A stretch of DNA of 18,443 bases from an uncultured Eubacteriales bacterium. GTDB taxonomy: Bacteria > Bacillota > Clostridia > Oscillospirales > CAG-272. Positions 1 through 7,461 of this stretch are shown in pieces. Made by a program: the position numbers and the translations under genes. Location of the stretch: assembly GCA_958414825.1 (NCBI GenBank), contig CATYXQ010000039.1, positions 1 to 18,443 of the forward strand, read 5' to 3'. Every line of letters starts with the position of its first letter. Position 1 is the first letter of the stretch. A model generated the notes under the pieces. It saw only the letters and a list, made by a program, of their open reading frames with translations, did no database searches and was not told where the DNA came from.

Positions 1-152
1 CCGCTGACAACGCCGATTACGTGCTTGATGTCGCTGAGTTTATTCTGCGGCTCAAGCAGAGATTCGGGTTGACCCCCGCTTCTTGAAGAGCAATCTGCAC
101 CACAGGTTGAACAGTCATGCGTACAGTTCTGATTTTCTTCTGTTTCCGCCAT
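1..152 (-). CDS. Mrp/NBP35-family P-loop ATPase, N-terminal fragment
   Basis: Only the first 50 codons are inside the window; the gene continues past the left edge. The ATG at 152-150 is preceded by an AGGAAG-type ribosome binding site. The visible protein has a cysteine-rich head (Cys10, Cys14, Cys17, Cys21 in the order THDCSTCGADC), then a short linker, then IKHVIGVVSG, which leads directly into the expected GKGGVGKS deviant Walker A just beyond the edge. This layout is typical of clostridial Mrp/NBP35/ApbC ATPases, which carry and deliver Fe-S clusters in the cytoplasm. The N-terminal cysteines probably bind a cluster or metal, by analogy with NBP35. The gene follows the clpE-like gene by 30 bp with no terminator between them, so it is probably the next gene of the same operon. 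Family assignment is confident from the head and linker, but the Walker motifs themselves cannot be seen. Confidence 0.85.
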   Translation of the reverse strand, partial: MAETEENQNCTHDCSTCGADCSSRSGGQPESLLEPQNKLSDIKHVIGVVS

Positions 153-182
153 GTTTTTACACTTCCTTATTCTTTATTTTAT

Positions 183-2474
183 TTATATGCATTCAATCTG
201 AAGCTGTCCGTCCTTTGCATCCAGCTTGGCGATGCGGATATGCGCATTGTAGCTTGCAATAATTTTTTCAGCAAGCGCATCCTCAACATGCGTCTGAATA
301 TAACGACGCATATTCCGCGCGCCGAATTTAACCGAATAGGACGCTTCCGCAATCAATTTAACCGCCGCATCGGTATAGGTCAGCGTGACCTCTTTCGCCG
401 CAAGCGCGTCACGCAGCTGCTCGAGCATCAAACCGGCGATCTTTTCAAAATTCTCTTTTGTCAGCGAATTAAACGTAATAATCTCATCTACCCGGTTAAT
501 GAATTCGGGACGCAAAAAGCCGAGCAGCGCTTTTTCGGTTTTATCCTTGGCCGCAAGGCCTACCTGCTCCGCAAAGCCGGACACCGCAGAAGCCGCATCC
601 GATCCGGCGTTTGTGGTCATGACGATCAGCGTGTTCTCAAAATTGACCTCTTTACCGTGCGCATCGGTAATCCGTCCGTCATCGAGCACCTGAAGCAGAA
701 TGTTCAGCACATCGGGATGCGCCTTTTCGATTTCATCAAACAAAATCACGCTGTACGGTCTGCGGCGGATTTTTTCGGTCAGTTGCCCCGCCTCATCATA
801 ACCCACATAGCCGGGAGGCGCACCGATAATTTTAGATACGCTGTGCTTTTCCATAAACTCGGACATATCCAGCCGAATCAATGTCTCCGGCGAGGAAAAC
901 AAATCGGCCGCAAGCGTTTTGACAAGTTCGGTTTTTCCAACGCCAGTCGGCCCGGCAAAGATAAATGAAACCGGCTTTCGTTTATAGGAAACGCCCGCGC
1001 GGTTGCGCTTGATGGCCTTGGCCACCGCGTCTACCGCTTCATCCTGTCCGATAATTTTCTCTTTCAGCCGATCGGCAAGTCGGTCGATTCTGTAAAACTC
1101 ATTTTCCGTAATTTCGGTTGCGGGAACCCCCGTCCAGATCTCAATCACGCGCGCAAGATCCTCCGCAGTCAATTCGACTGCAAGACACGCGGGCTCAAGC
1201 TCCTTAAGCCGCTCGGATACCCGAAGCTCGCGAGTGCGTACATCGGCAAGCCGACGATATTTTTCCTGCAAATCATCCTGCTCACGTTCGGGCGCGCTCT
1301 CCAGCGCGGCCTGCTCGTTTCCAAGCCGTTCAAGCTCATCGGAAAGCTCTTGCCGCTCGTTGAGTTCGCGGCTCGAAAGCGCGCGATAGGAGGCCGCTTC
1401 GTCCAAAAGATCAATTGCTTTATCCGGCAGATACCGGTCGGTGATATACCGCTCGGAAAGCGTCACCGCAAGCGAAAGGATGTGTTCCGGGATCCGGATT
1501 TTATGATATTCCTCATAATAGTGTTTGATGCCCTCGAGCATCTTTATACTTTCCTCGACCGACGGCTCATTCACCGTCACCGGTTGAAAACGACGTTCCA
1601 ACGCACTGTCCTTTTCGATATATTTCCGGTATTCGGACAGCGTCGTCGCGCCGATCACTTGAATCTCGCCCCGGGACAATGCGGGCTTCAGAATATTCGC
1701 GGCATTCATGCTGCCCTCCGCATCTCCCGCGCCGACGATATTATGCACTTCATCAATGACAAGGATGATATTTCCGGCTTCCTTTACCTCTTTGAGCAAA
1801 CCCAAAATCCGCGATTCAAACTGCCCGCGGAACTGTGTTCCCGCCACAAGCGCAGTTAAATCTACCAAATAGACCTCTGCCAATTTCAAGCGGTATGGAA
1901 CCTCACCGGCGGCAATCTTCTGCGCAAGCGCCTCGGCAATCGCTGTTTTTCCAACGCCTGGCTCGCCGATCAGGCAAGGATTGTTTTTCTGCCTGCGGCA
2001 AAGAATTTGAATAACGCGCGCAAGCTCTCGCTCGCGACCGACAATTCTGTCCAATTCGCCGCGCCGCGCCTTATCCGTGACATTCTGGCAATACGTATCT
2101 AAAAATTTTCTTTTCGTCTGCTTTGGCGTTTCATTTTGCCTTGCGCCTTTCCGCGCGCCAGCGCCCGGTGTGCCGCCGAGATTGCCGCGCAGCAGCTTAT
2201 TGAAATCAATTGCGGGCGCGCCGCCGCTGTCGGAATCGGGCAAGTCCGATCCGTCCCCCGACACCATCTCCTGCATAAATCCGTCAACGTCATCGGTCAT
2301 CTGATCGAATTCCTCGCTGCTGATCCCCATTTTTTTCAAAATATCGTCAATCGGCTTGATACCGAGTTCTTTGGCGCATTTCAGACAAATGCCCTCGTTC
2401 TTGGATTCGCCGTTTTCAAGTCTTGTTATAAACACCACAGCCATTCGCTTGTGGCAACGTGCGCACATTTCCAT
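183..2474 (-). CDS. ClpE-like AAA+ Clp ATPase with N-terminal zinc finger
   Basis: This 763-residue protein is an HSP100/Clp unfoldase with two AAA+ modules. The N-terminus has a CxxC...CxxC zinc finger (Cys4/Cys7, Cys30/Cys33) in place of the double Clp-N domain of ClpC, as in ClpE and McsA. A flexible acidic/Gly linker follows to about residue 120. Module 1 has Walker A GEPGVGKT near 170 and Walker B LVIDEVH near 240. A charged coiled-coil insert lies at about 365-425. Module 2 has Walker A GPTGVGKT near 508, Walker B LFDEIEK near 578, the LRPEFINRVDEI segment near 653 and a sensor-2 FGARNMRR near 718. It should unfold damaged or tagged proteins, probably for ClpP, which is not in the window. 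The start at 2474 follows a GTGAGG site; Met3 is an alternative. It lies 9 bp after pgsA. The name clpC is also used for such proteins, but the absence of Clp-N and the zinc finger favour ClpE-like. Confidence 0.93.
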   Translation of the reverse strand: MEMCARCHKRMAVVFITRLENGESKNEGICLKCAKELGIKPIDDILKKMGISSEEFDQMTDDVDGFMQEMVSGDGSDLPDSDSGGAPAIDFNKLLRGNLGGTPGAGARKGARQNETPKQTKRKFLDTYCQNVTDKARRGELDRIVGRERELARVIQILCRRQKNNPCLIGEPGVGKTAIAEALAQKIAAGEVPYRLKLAEVYLVDLTALVAGTQFRGQFESRILGLLKEVKEAGNIILVIDEVHNIVGAGDAEGSMNAANILKPALSRGEIQVIGATTLSEYRKYIEKDSALERRFQPVTVNEPSVEESIKMLEGIKHYYEEYHKIRIPEHILSLAVTLSERYITDRYLPDKAIDLLDEAASYRALSSRELNERQELSDELERLGNEQAALESAPEREQDDLQEKYRRLADVRTRELRVSERLKELEPACLAVELTAEDLARVIEIWTGVPATEITENEFYRIDRLADRLKEKIIGQDEAVDAVAKAIKRNRAGVSYKRKPVSFIFAGPTGVGKTELVKTLAADLFSSPETLIRLDMSEFMEKHSVSKIIGAPPGYVGYDEAGQLTEKIRRRPYSVILFDEIEKAHPDVLNILLQVLDDGRITDAHGKEVNFENTLIVMTTNAGSDAASAVSGFAEQVGLAAKDKTEKALLGFLRPEFINRVDEIITFNSLTKENFEKIAGLMLEQLRDALAAKEVTLTYTDAAVKLIAEASYSVKFGARNMRRYIQTHVEDALAEKIIASYNAHIRIAKLDAKDGQLQIECI

Positions 2475-2483
2475 TCAGGAACC

Positions 2484-3038
2484 TCACTTTGTTTTATTCG
2501 CTTGGATATACTTTCTGAAATACTGCGCCAGCGCACCGATCGCAAATGCGATCATGACTATGCAGATTACAGCCGTCCATATCCGAGCCTCCGTCGGAGC
2601 GACAAATTCATCCAGCAGTACAAGCGCCGCAATGGAGGCATAAAATACGCAGACCGCGAGCTTGCCGCAGAAACTGCTTTTTACCACGATATTTTTTTTG
2701 CGGAATACAAACATGGAACCGATTAAAATCAAAAGTTCCTTTGCCACATACACAATCAAAAGCCATACCGGAATAATTTGTTTGAAATAGAAGCAAAACA
2801 GCACGGTACACTGCATCAATTTATCCGCAAGCGGATCGAGCACTTTCCCAAGATTGCTGACCCAGTTGTTTCTTCTCGCCAGATATCCATCTACCACATC
2901 CGTAGCTCCCGCTATAAAAAATACAAGCACCGCATACCATATATGCGTCGGATACTCCCAGAAAAACAACTGCACGAATACAGGGATCAAACACATCCGG
3001 ATAACGGATAAAATGTTGGGAATATATTTTTTCTGCAT
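2484..3038 (-). CDS. pgsA: CDP-diacylglycerol--glycerol-3-phosphate 3-phosphatidyltransferase
   Basis: This is a 184-residue integral membrane enzyme of the CDP-alcohol phosphatidyltransferase family. It is expected to make phosphatidylglycerol phosphate from CDP-diacylglycerol and glycerol-3-phosphate, the committed step to phosphatidylglycerol and cardiolipin. The complete family signature is visible: Asp47-x2-Asp50-Gly51-x2-Ala54-Arg55-x8-Gly64-x3-Asp68-x3-Asp72, whose four aspartates bind metal and the CDP group. The N-terminal PNILSVIRMCLIPVF is typical of PgsA. Several hydrophobic helices follow, up to a basic C-terminus. Length matches the usual 180-200 residues. The ATG at 3038 sits behind a strong GGAGGTG site. 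The gene is 42 bp after the CvpA-family gene and 9 bp before the clpE-like gene, so it is inside the long minus-strand operon. Other CDP-alcohol transferases share the motif, but the N-terminus and size favour PgsA. Confidence 0.93.
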   Translation of the reverse strand: MQKKYIPNILSVIRMCLIPVFVQLFFWEYPTHIWYAVLVFFIAGATDVVDGYLARRNNWVSNLGKVLDPLADKLMQCTVLFCFYFKQIIPVWLLIVYVAKELLILIGSMFVFRKKNIVVKSSFCGKLAVCVFYASIAALVLLDEFVAPTEARIWTAVICIVMIAFAIGALAQYFRKYIQANKTK

Positions 3039-3080
3039 CTTACACCTCCAGAATTTTATATGCGCCGGAAGCCGGAAGTT

Positions 3081-3788
3081 TTAAAATTTATAAGGCGAAA
3101 AACCGTATAAAAATTTTGCAACACATGTGCGATCAATAACATCCCGATAAGCAAAGGTTTCATCAACCGTTCCCCACGTCTTACAGAGCGCCGCAATGAC
3201 ATAGGAAATAACCATTCCGAGCAATAGCGCCTCCGCCACGCCAAGCGCAAGGCCGAGCAGCTTATTCGTTCCGTGCAGCACCGGCAGCTTTGCAACGCTA
3301 TCCAAAATCAGGCACAACAAATTCAAAACAATCAAAGCCGCAAAAAAGATCGCCGCAAACGCAAGAATATTGGAAACCGTTCCGGCAATATTCTCAGCCA
3401 TGCGCCCCGAAAGTTCTTGCACATAGCCCTCGGTCGCACGCTCCATATCCGAAAACTCAGCGGACAGCCCGCCGATATCCAATCCGAACGCATCGGCAAT
3501 GTTCCGAATATTTTCGGGAAGATCCGCAAACAACGCCTGCAAATTAAACGTACCGTCCGCGTTTTCCGCCGCGCGTGCAATCAGACCGCCAAGATAACCG
3601 TTTATCTTATCATACACAAAATAATCATAAAAAACAAGTCCCAAATCTTTATAAAACAGCACAGCCGCCGCAACGGATACAACCGCAGAAAGCATCCGGA
3701 ACACCGATACGATAAAACCGCGCCGAACCGCGTTGAAAATCACGGCCGCCATCAGCACCACAAGAATCAGATCAATGGCAAGATACAT
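3081..3788 (-). CDS. CvpA-family membrane protein
   Basis: This 235-residue protein has four predicted membrane segments, at about 4-20, 26-46, 141-161 and 178-202. A roughly 90-residue hydrophilic region lies between the second and third. The N-terminal pattern, with aliphatic helix 1 followed by the short basic turn VRRGFIVSVFRM, is characteristic of the CvpA family (named for colicin V production in E. coli). The biochemical role of this family in Firmicutes is not settled. The ATG at 3788 has a GTGAGG site that overlaps the stop codon of the upstream DUF5711-like gene 7 bp away, so the two are probably translationally coupled. Many clostridial CvpA proteins end after TM4; here about 30 residues follow. 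Family assignment is from the N-terminal pattern and topology, with no catalytic motif to confirm it. Confidence 0.8.
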   Translation of the reverse strand: MYLAIDLILVVLMAAVIFNAVRRGFIVSVFRMLSAVVSVAAAVLFYKDLGLVFYDYFVYDKINGYLGGLIARAAENADGTFNLQALFADLPENIRNIADAFGLDIGGLSAEFSDMERATEGYVQELSGRMAENIAGTVSNILAFAAIFFAALIVLNLLCLILDSVAKLPVLHGTNKLLGLALGVAEALLLGMVISYVIAALCKTWGTVDETFAYRDVIDRTCVAKFLYGFSPYKF

Positions 3789-3795
3789 AACAACC

Positions 3796-4965
3796 TCACT
3801 TTACAGCAAAAGATTTCGCGTAATCGTCATAACAGACCAGAACCGAATCCCCGTCTCCCGCAAGCAATGCGCGCCCGCCTAAGGGAATCTCCTCGGTTCG
3901 GACGCCCGCCTCTGTGCAGGCCATGAGTACGCCGTCGTACAAAAGATATGCGCGCCCCGACTCGGTTAGCAAAACGTCTGAGGCGCCCCGCTCCGCCGGA
4001 AAAGCGAAAGTAGAACCGTCCGCAAAAAACGCATATACCCCGCACTGCGCCCCCGACACATTTTCCTGCACATACACACAGATTCCCGTATCCGAAGCGC
4101 TTGCGCGTAGAATTTCCGAAGTACCAAACGAAGTAGAAAAGCTTTTTTCGCCCGCAGAGGAATAAAAAATCAAAGAATGATCGAGCAACAGATAAAATTC
4201 TTCTGCAAAACCGCCGCAAAGCAGCGGAAACCCTTCAGCGGAAACCGAAAAATCCAACGTCTCGCCGCCAGTCTTGTACGCCGAAAAAACTGCGGTAAAA
4301 CCGCCGCCCTCCTCCGCGCATTCACAGATTAAAAGCCGTCCGTCCGCGCCGAATGCGATGTCCGTCACATATCCCGAACGCGTCAACTCGCCGACCAGTT
4401 TAAAATTGCGGTCGTACAAGCGAATTAAAAATCCGCCGGTTCGATTTTTGAGCAGCACCGCAAAGCTGCCGTCACGGGCGACGGCGCCGTCATAAATCGG
4501 GAAGTCAATCGTTTCCTCATACACCCTGCTCAGCGAATTGTACAGATAAAAGGCCGTACCGCCCACATCGTACACAATCATATATTTTGAGGAAGCCTCG
4601 GCAACCGGCGCGGTAAAGCGAACCTTGTCTTCAAAGGAGCGACCGCCAAGCGCGCGGTGCAGAGACACGCCGTTTTTGGAGCAAACCGCAACGTCGCCGC
4701 GAAAATTCAGGTAAAAATTACTGCTTTCCGGGGCATAATATACCGTATCCGAGCGCGCGCCCGCATTTCCTGCTTCATCCATGTCCCGAAGCAGATACCG
4801 CAGATTATCATAGGTAATATTGGAACGGTAAGCAAAAAGGACAAGCACTGCGGTCGCAATCATCAGGAAAAGCAAAAGGTACTTCGCCGTGCGCAGCTTT
4901 GCGCTGATTCGGAGGTAATACGCATTTTCCTGTACGCCGTCAAAATTTTCCGGTTCCCTTTTCAT
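3796..4965 (-). CDS. DUF5711-like membrane-anchored protein, possible beta-propeller
   Basis: This 389-residue protein has a short cytoplasmic, charged N-terminus, one membrane segment at about residues 29-46 and a large extracytoplasmic region. It resembles the DUF5711 proteins found next to cvpA in clostridia, including a segment YDVGGTAFYLYNS. I assign the family from memory of that pattern. The ectodomain alternates short hydrophobic beta-strands with turns, for example DGSFAVLLKNRTGGF, GADGRLLICECAEE and AFFADGSTFAFPAE. This spacing suggests repeated blades like a WD40/PQQ-type propeller. No catalytic residues are recognisable and the function is unknown. The ATG at 4965 follows a GGGGGAAG site. 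The gene lies 44 bp after truA and 7 bp before the CvpA-family gene, so the most likely partner is that membrane protein. Confidence 0.72.
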   Translation of the reverse strand: MKREPENFDGVQENAYYLRISAKLRTAKYLLLFLMIATAVLVLFAYRSNITYDNLRYLLRDMDEAGNAGARSDTVYYAPESSNFYLNFRGDVAVCSKNGVSLHRALGGRSFEDKVRFTAPVAEASSKYMIVYDVGGTAFYLYNSLSRVYEETIDFPIYDGAVARDGSFAVLLKNRTGGFLIRLYDRNFKLVGELTRSGYVTDIAFGADGRLLICECAEEGGGFTAVFSAYKTGGETLDFSVSAEGFPLLCGGFAEEFYLLLDHSLIFYSSAGEKSFSTSFGTSEILRASASDTGICVYVQENVSGAQCGVYAFFADGSTFAFPAERGASDVLLTESGRAYLLYDGVLMACTEAGVRTEEIPLGGRALLAGDGDSVLVCYDDYAKSFAVK

Positions 4966-5009
4966 GGGCTTCCCCCTTTCAGCTTAGCATTCCCACGCCG
5001 CATATGCGG

Positions 5010-5762
5010 TTATCCGTAAAAAACTTCATTCAAATACAGTCCGTCAGGCGGGGCGGTGACGCCGGCTGCCGTTCTGTCTCTCGCATGGAGAATCGTATTC
5101 ATTTGCCGCTCGTTTAGTTTGCCGAAACCGGCCTGCGTCAGCGTACCGGCAATGATACGCACCATGTTGTACAAAAAGCCGTCGGCCGCAATCCGAAGTT
5201 CAAGCAAGCCGTCCCTGCATTCAACCGTGCAATGATTTACCGTGCGTACCGTATCCGTAATTTTCGATCCCGCCGACATAAAAGAAGCAAAATCATGCCG
5301 TCCGACAAGAACGTTTGCGCACGCATTCATCCGCTCTGCCGCGTCCGGAAGCCAAGCGCCCGGCAGATGCCACACCCGCCCGTAAAGGAACGGATCCTCG
5401 ACCGCGGCGGTATGAATCTTATACATATATTCCTTATAGACAACATCGTATCTCGGATGAAAATCCGCACAAACAGGCGACGCGCTCTTGACCGACAGAT
5501 CGTGCGGCAGATAAAAAGCAAGCGCGGCCGGTATTTTGTCGGGCGGAACCGCGTTTGCCTTTGGCGGAACCTCCAGCGAAGCAGCAAAATCCAGCGCGTG
5601 TACACCGCTGTCCGTGCGGCTGCATCCCGTAATCCGGCAGGGAGCCCCAAACAGCGCTGTAGCGGCGTCGGTCAGCGTTTTCTGAACGGTGCGCACACCC
5701 GGCTGATACTGCCAACCGCAAAAGTTTGTTCCCAAATATTGTATGCGAAGCAAAAATTTCAT
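5010..5762 (-). CDS. truA: tRNA pseudouridine(38-40) synthase TruA
   Basis: This 250-residue enzyme isomerises uridines at positions 38-40 of the tRNA anticodon stem-loop to pseudouridine. The catalytic signature SRTDSGVHA is present with the nucleophile Asp51. The N-terminal LRIQYLGTNFCGWQYQP and the C-terminal APPDGLYLNEVFYG are both typical of TruA, and the length is standard. The start at 5762 has only a weak purine-rich site (GGGAC), and the gene begins 21 bp after ecfT, so it may depend partly on upstream translation. The order ECF ATPases, ecfT, truA is a familiar Firmicutes arrangement, which supports all four calls. The stop is followed at once by a 12-bp palindrome at 4998-5009. Confidence 0.96.
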   Translation of the reverse strand: MKFLLRIQYLGTNFCGWQYQPGVRTVQKTLTDAATALFGAPCRITGCSRTDSGVHALDFAASLEVPPKANAVPPDKIPAALAFYLPHDLSVKSASPVCADFHPRYDVVYKEYMYKIHTAAVEDPFLYGRVWHLPGAWLPDAAERMNACANVLVGRHDFASFMSAGSKITDTVRTVNHCTVECRDGLLELRIAADGFLYNMVRIIAGTLTQAGFGKLNERQMNTILHARDRTAAGVTAPPDGLYLNEVFYG

Positions 5763-5783
5763 GCGTTTTGTCCCATCCGATGT

Positions 5784-6605
5784 TTAAATCGCAATATACG
5801 GCAGAAAAATATTGCAAAGCACGATTCCCGCAATATACAGCGCGCCGAAAACAAAGCAAAGCGCATCCGCCCGACCGTACCGCAGCACTTTCATCCGGGT
5901 TCTGCCCTCTCCGCCGCGGTAACAGCGGCATTCCATAGCCACAGCCAGATCATCCGCCCGTTTGAATGCCGATACAAAAAGCGGCACAAGAATCGGGATC
6001 AGCGCCCGCGCTTTTTTCAGAAGACCGCCGGTCTCAAAATCCGCGCCCCGCGCTTTCTGCGCATCCATAATTTTATCGGTTTCCTCAATCAAAGTCGGGA
6101 TAAATCGCATGGCAATCGTCATCATCATGGCAAAGTCATGCACCGGAACATGCAGGCGCTTCAACGGATTCAAAAGCTGCTCAATGCCGTCGGTCAACGC
6201 AATCGGCGTGGTAGTAAACGTCAGAATCACGCTGATTCCGACCACCAGCAGCACAATGCGAACCGCCATAAAAAAAGCGAAAATCAATCCCTCGCGGTAT
6301 ATGTGAATAAATTTCCAGGAGAACAAAAGATGTTCGCCCTGCGTCCAAAATATATTGATAACCGCAGTAAACAAAATGATATATACAAGCGGCTTTATCG
6401 AGCGCATCACAGACTTTAAGGGAAGCCCGCTCGCTGTAATCAGCATCAGCGTAAACAGAAACACAAAAGCAAATCCCGACGCGCTTTTGATAAAAAAGAG
6501 CGCAACGATATAGACCAGCGACAAAATAATTTTCGTACGCGGATCCGCCCTGTGCAAAAGAGAATCTCCGGCAAAATACTGCCCGAATGTAATATCCTTA
6601 AGCAT
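5784..6605 (-). CDS. ecfT: Energy-coupling factor transporter transmembrane protein EcfT
   Basis: This 273-residue membrane protein is the T component of an ECF vitamin/micronutrient transporter and couples the two ATPases to exchangeable substrate-binding S components. Hydrophobic helices occupy about 25-60, 70-90, 105-132 and 245-270. The cytoplasmic coupling helices carry the two short motifs that contact the ATPases: AQKARGADF at 182-190, and AMECRCYRGGEGRT near 223-236. In the second motif the usual Arg-Gly is Arg-Cys, which I recall from other clostridial EcfT proteins. The ATG at 6605 follows a strong GGAGGTAG site located inside the end of ecfA2, and the two genes overlap by 8 bp. No S component is encoded nearby, as expected for a shared (group II) module. 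Confidence 0.95.
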   Translation of the reverse strand: MLKDITFGQYFAGDSLLHRADPRTKIILSLVYIVALFFIKSASGFAFVFLFTLMLITASGLPLKSVMRSIKPLVYIILFTAVINIFWTQGEHLLFSWKFIHIYREGLIFAFFMAVRIVLLVVGISVILTFTTTPIALTDGIEQLLNPLKRLHVPVHDFAMMMTIAMRFIPTLIEETDKIMDAQKARGADFETGGLLKKARALIPILVPLFVSAFKRADDLAVAMECRCYRGGEGRTRMKVLRYGRADALCFVFGALYIAGIVLCNIFLPYIAI

Positions 6606-7461
6606 CGCTTCTACCTCCGAGCAGCGGCAAAAGCACGTTTACAGCATCCTCTACCGTGTAAATATCGGACGGCAAAGGCATACCCGCCTGCCGCAGCCTT
6701 GTACAGATCCGTGTAATCTCGGGAACGCCGAGACCGAGCGCCTGAAGTTTTTGTGCATCGCCGAACACCTCGCTCTGCGTACCGTACAGACAAATCTGCC
6801 CGTCATTCATTACGGCGAGACGCTGACAGCAGCGCGCCATATCCTCCATGCTGTGACTGACAATTACCACTGTAGCGCCGCTGGATTTGCGATAGCGGTC
6901 AAGACCGGCAAAAATATCCTCTCTGCCTTTCGGATCAAGGCCGGCCGCCGGCTCATCCAAAATCAGAATTTCAGGCCGCATGGCCATCACGCCGGCAATC
7001 GCGGCGCGGCGCTTCTGCCCGCCGGAAAGCTCAAACGGCGATTTATCCAAAAGTTCTTCCGAAAGCCCCGAAAATACCGCCGCTTCACGAACACGATCCG
7101 CGATTTCCCCCTCGCCGAGTCCCATATTGCGCGGGCCGTAGGCAATATCCGCGCGGACCGTTTCGTCAAACAGCTGATATTCGGGATACTGCATAACAAG
7201 TCCCACGCGGTACCGAACGCGCACAATGTCTTTCGGATCTTCCCAAATATCCGCGCCGTCCAGCAAAATCCTACCGCTGTCCGGGCGAAGCAGACCGTTG
7301 AACATGCGGAGCAGCGTAGATTTTCCACAGCCCGTATGCCCGATCAGACCGGTCATCAATCCCTTTTCAATTTTCAGGCTGACATGGGAAAGCGCCTCGC
7401 TTGCCATCGGCGTCCCCTTATCGTATGTGTAACACACATCCTCAAGTTCCAAAATCGTCAT
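6598..7461 (-). CDS. ecfA2: Energy-coupling factor transporter ATPase EcfA2
   Basis: This 287-residue ABC ATPase is the second nucleotide-binding subunit of the ECF module. Visible motifs are Walker A GHTGCGKST (41-49), the Q-loop QYPEYQLF, the signature LSGGQKRR, Walker B LILDEPAAGLDP and the switch histidine in VSHSMED. The Q-loop tyrosine-containing form (QYPEYQLF) and LDEPAAGLDP are usual for EcfA2, whereas its neighbour has QNPDNQ. The start at 7461 overlaps the ecfA1 stop in an ATGA arrangement. The only upstream purine tract (GGAAAGG) is rather distant, so translation is probably coupled to ecfA1. The gene works with EcfA1 as a heterodimer bound to EcfT. The end overlaps ecfT by 8 bp. 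Confidence 0.95.
   Translation of the reverse strand: MTILELEDVCYTYDKGTPMASEALSHVSLKIEKGLMTGLIGHTGCGKSTLLRMFNGLLRPDSGRILLDGADIWEDPKDIVRVRYRVGLVMQYPEYQLFDETVRADIAYGPRNMGLGEGEIADRVREAAVFSGLSEELLDKSPFELSGGQKRRAAIAGVMAMRPEILILDEPAAGLDPKGREDIFAGLDRYRKSSGATVVIVSHSMEDMARCCQRLAVMNDGQICLYGTQSEVFGDAQKLQALGLGVPEITRICTRLRQAGMPLPSDIYTVEDAVNVLLPLLGGRSDA

Noticed and set aside
117..968. Open frame of 283 codons on the plus strand
   Set aside because: It is antisense to the clpE-like gene and the operon junction. The composition is that of a shadow frame and no ribosome site supports it.
5232..6419. Open frame of 395 codons on the plus strand
   Set aside because: It lies opposite truA and ecfT, is rich in Arg/His/Gln in the manner of antisense translation, and has no recognisable domain. 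The minus-strand genes are unambiguous.
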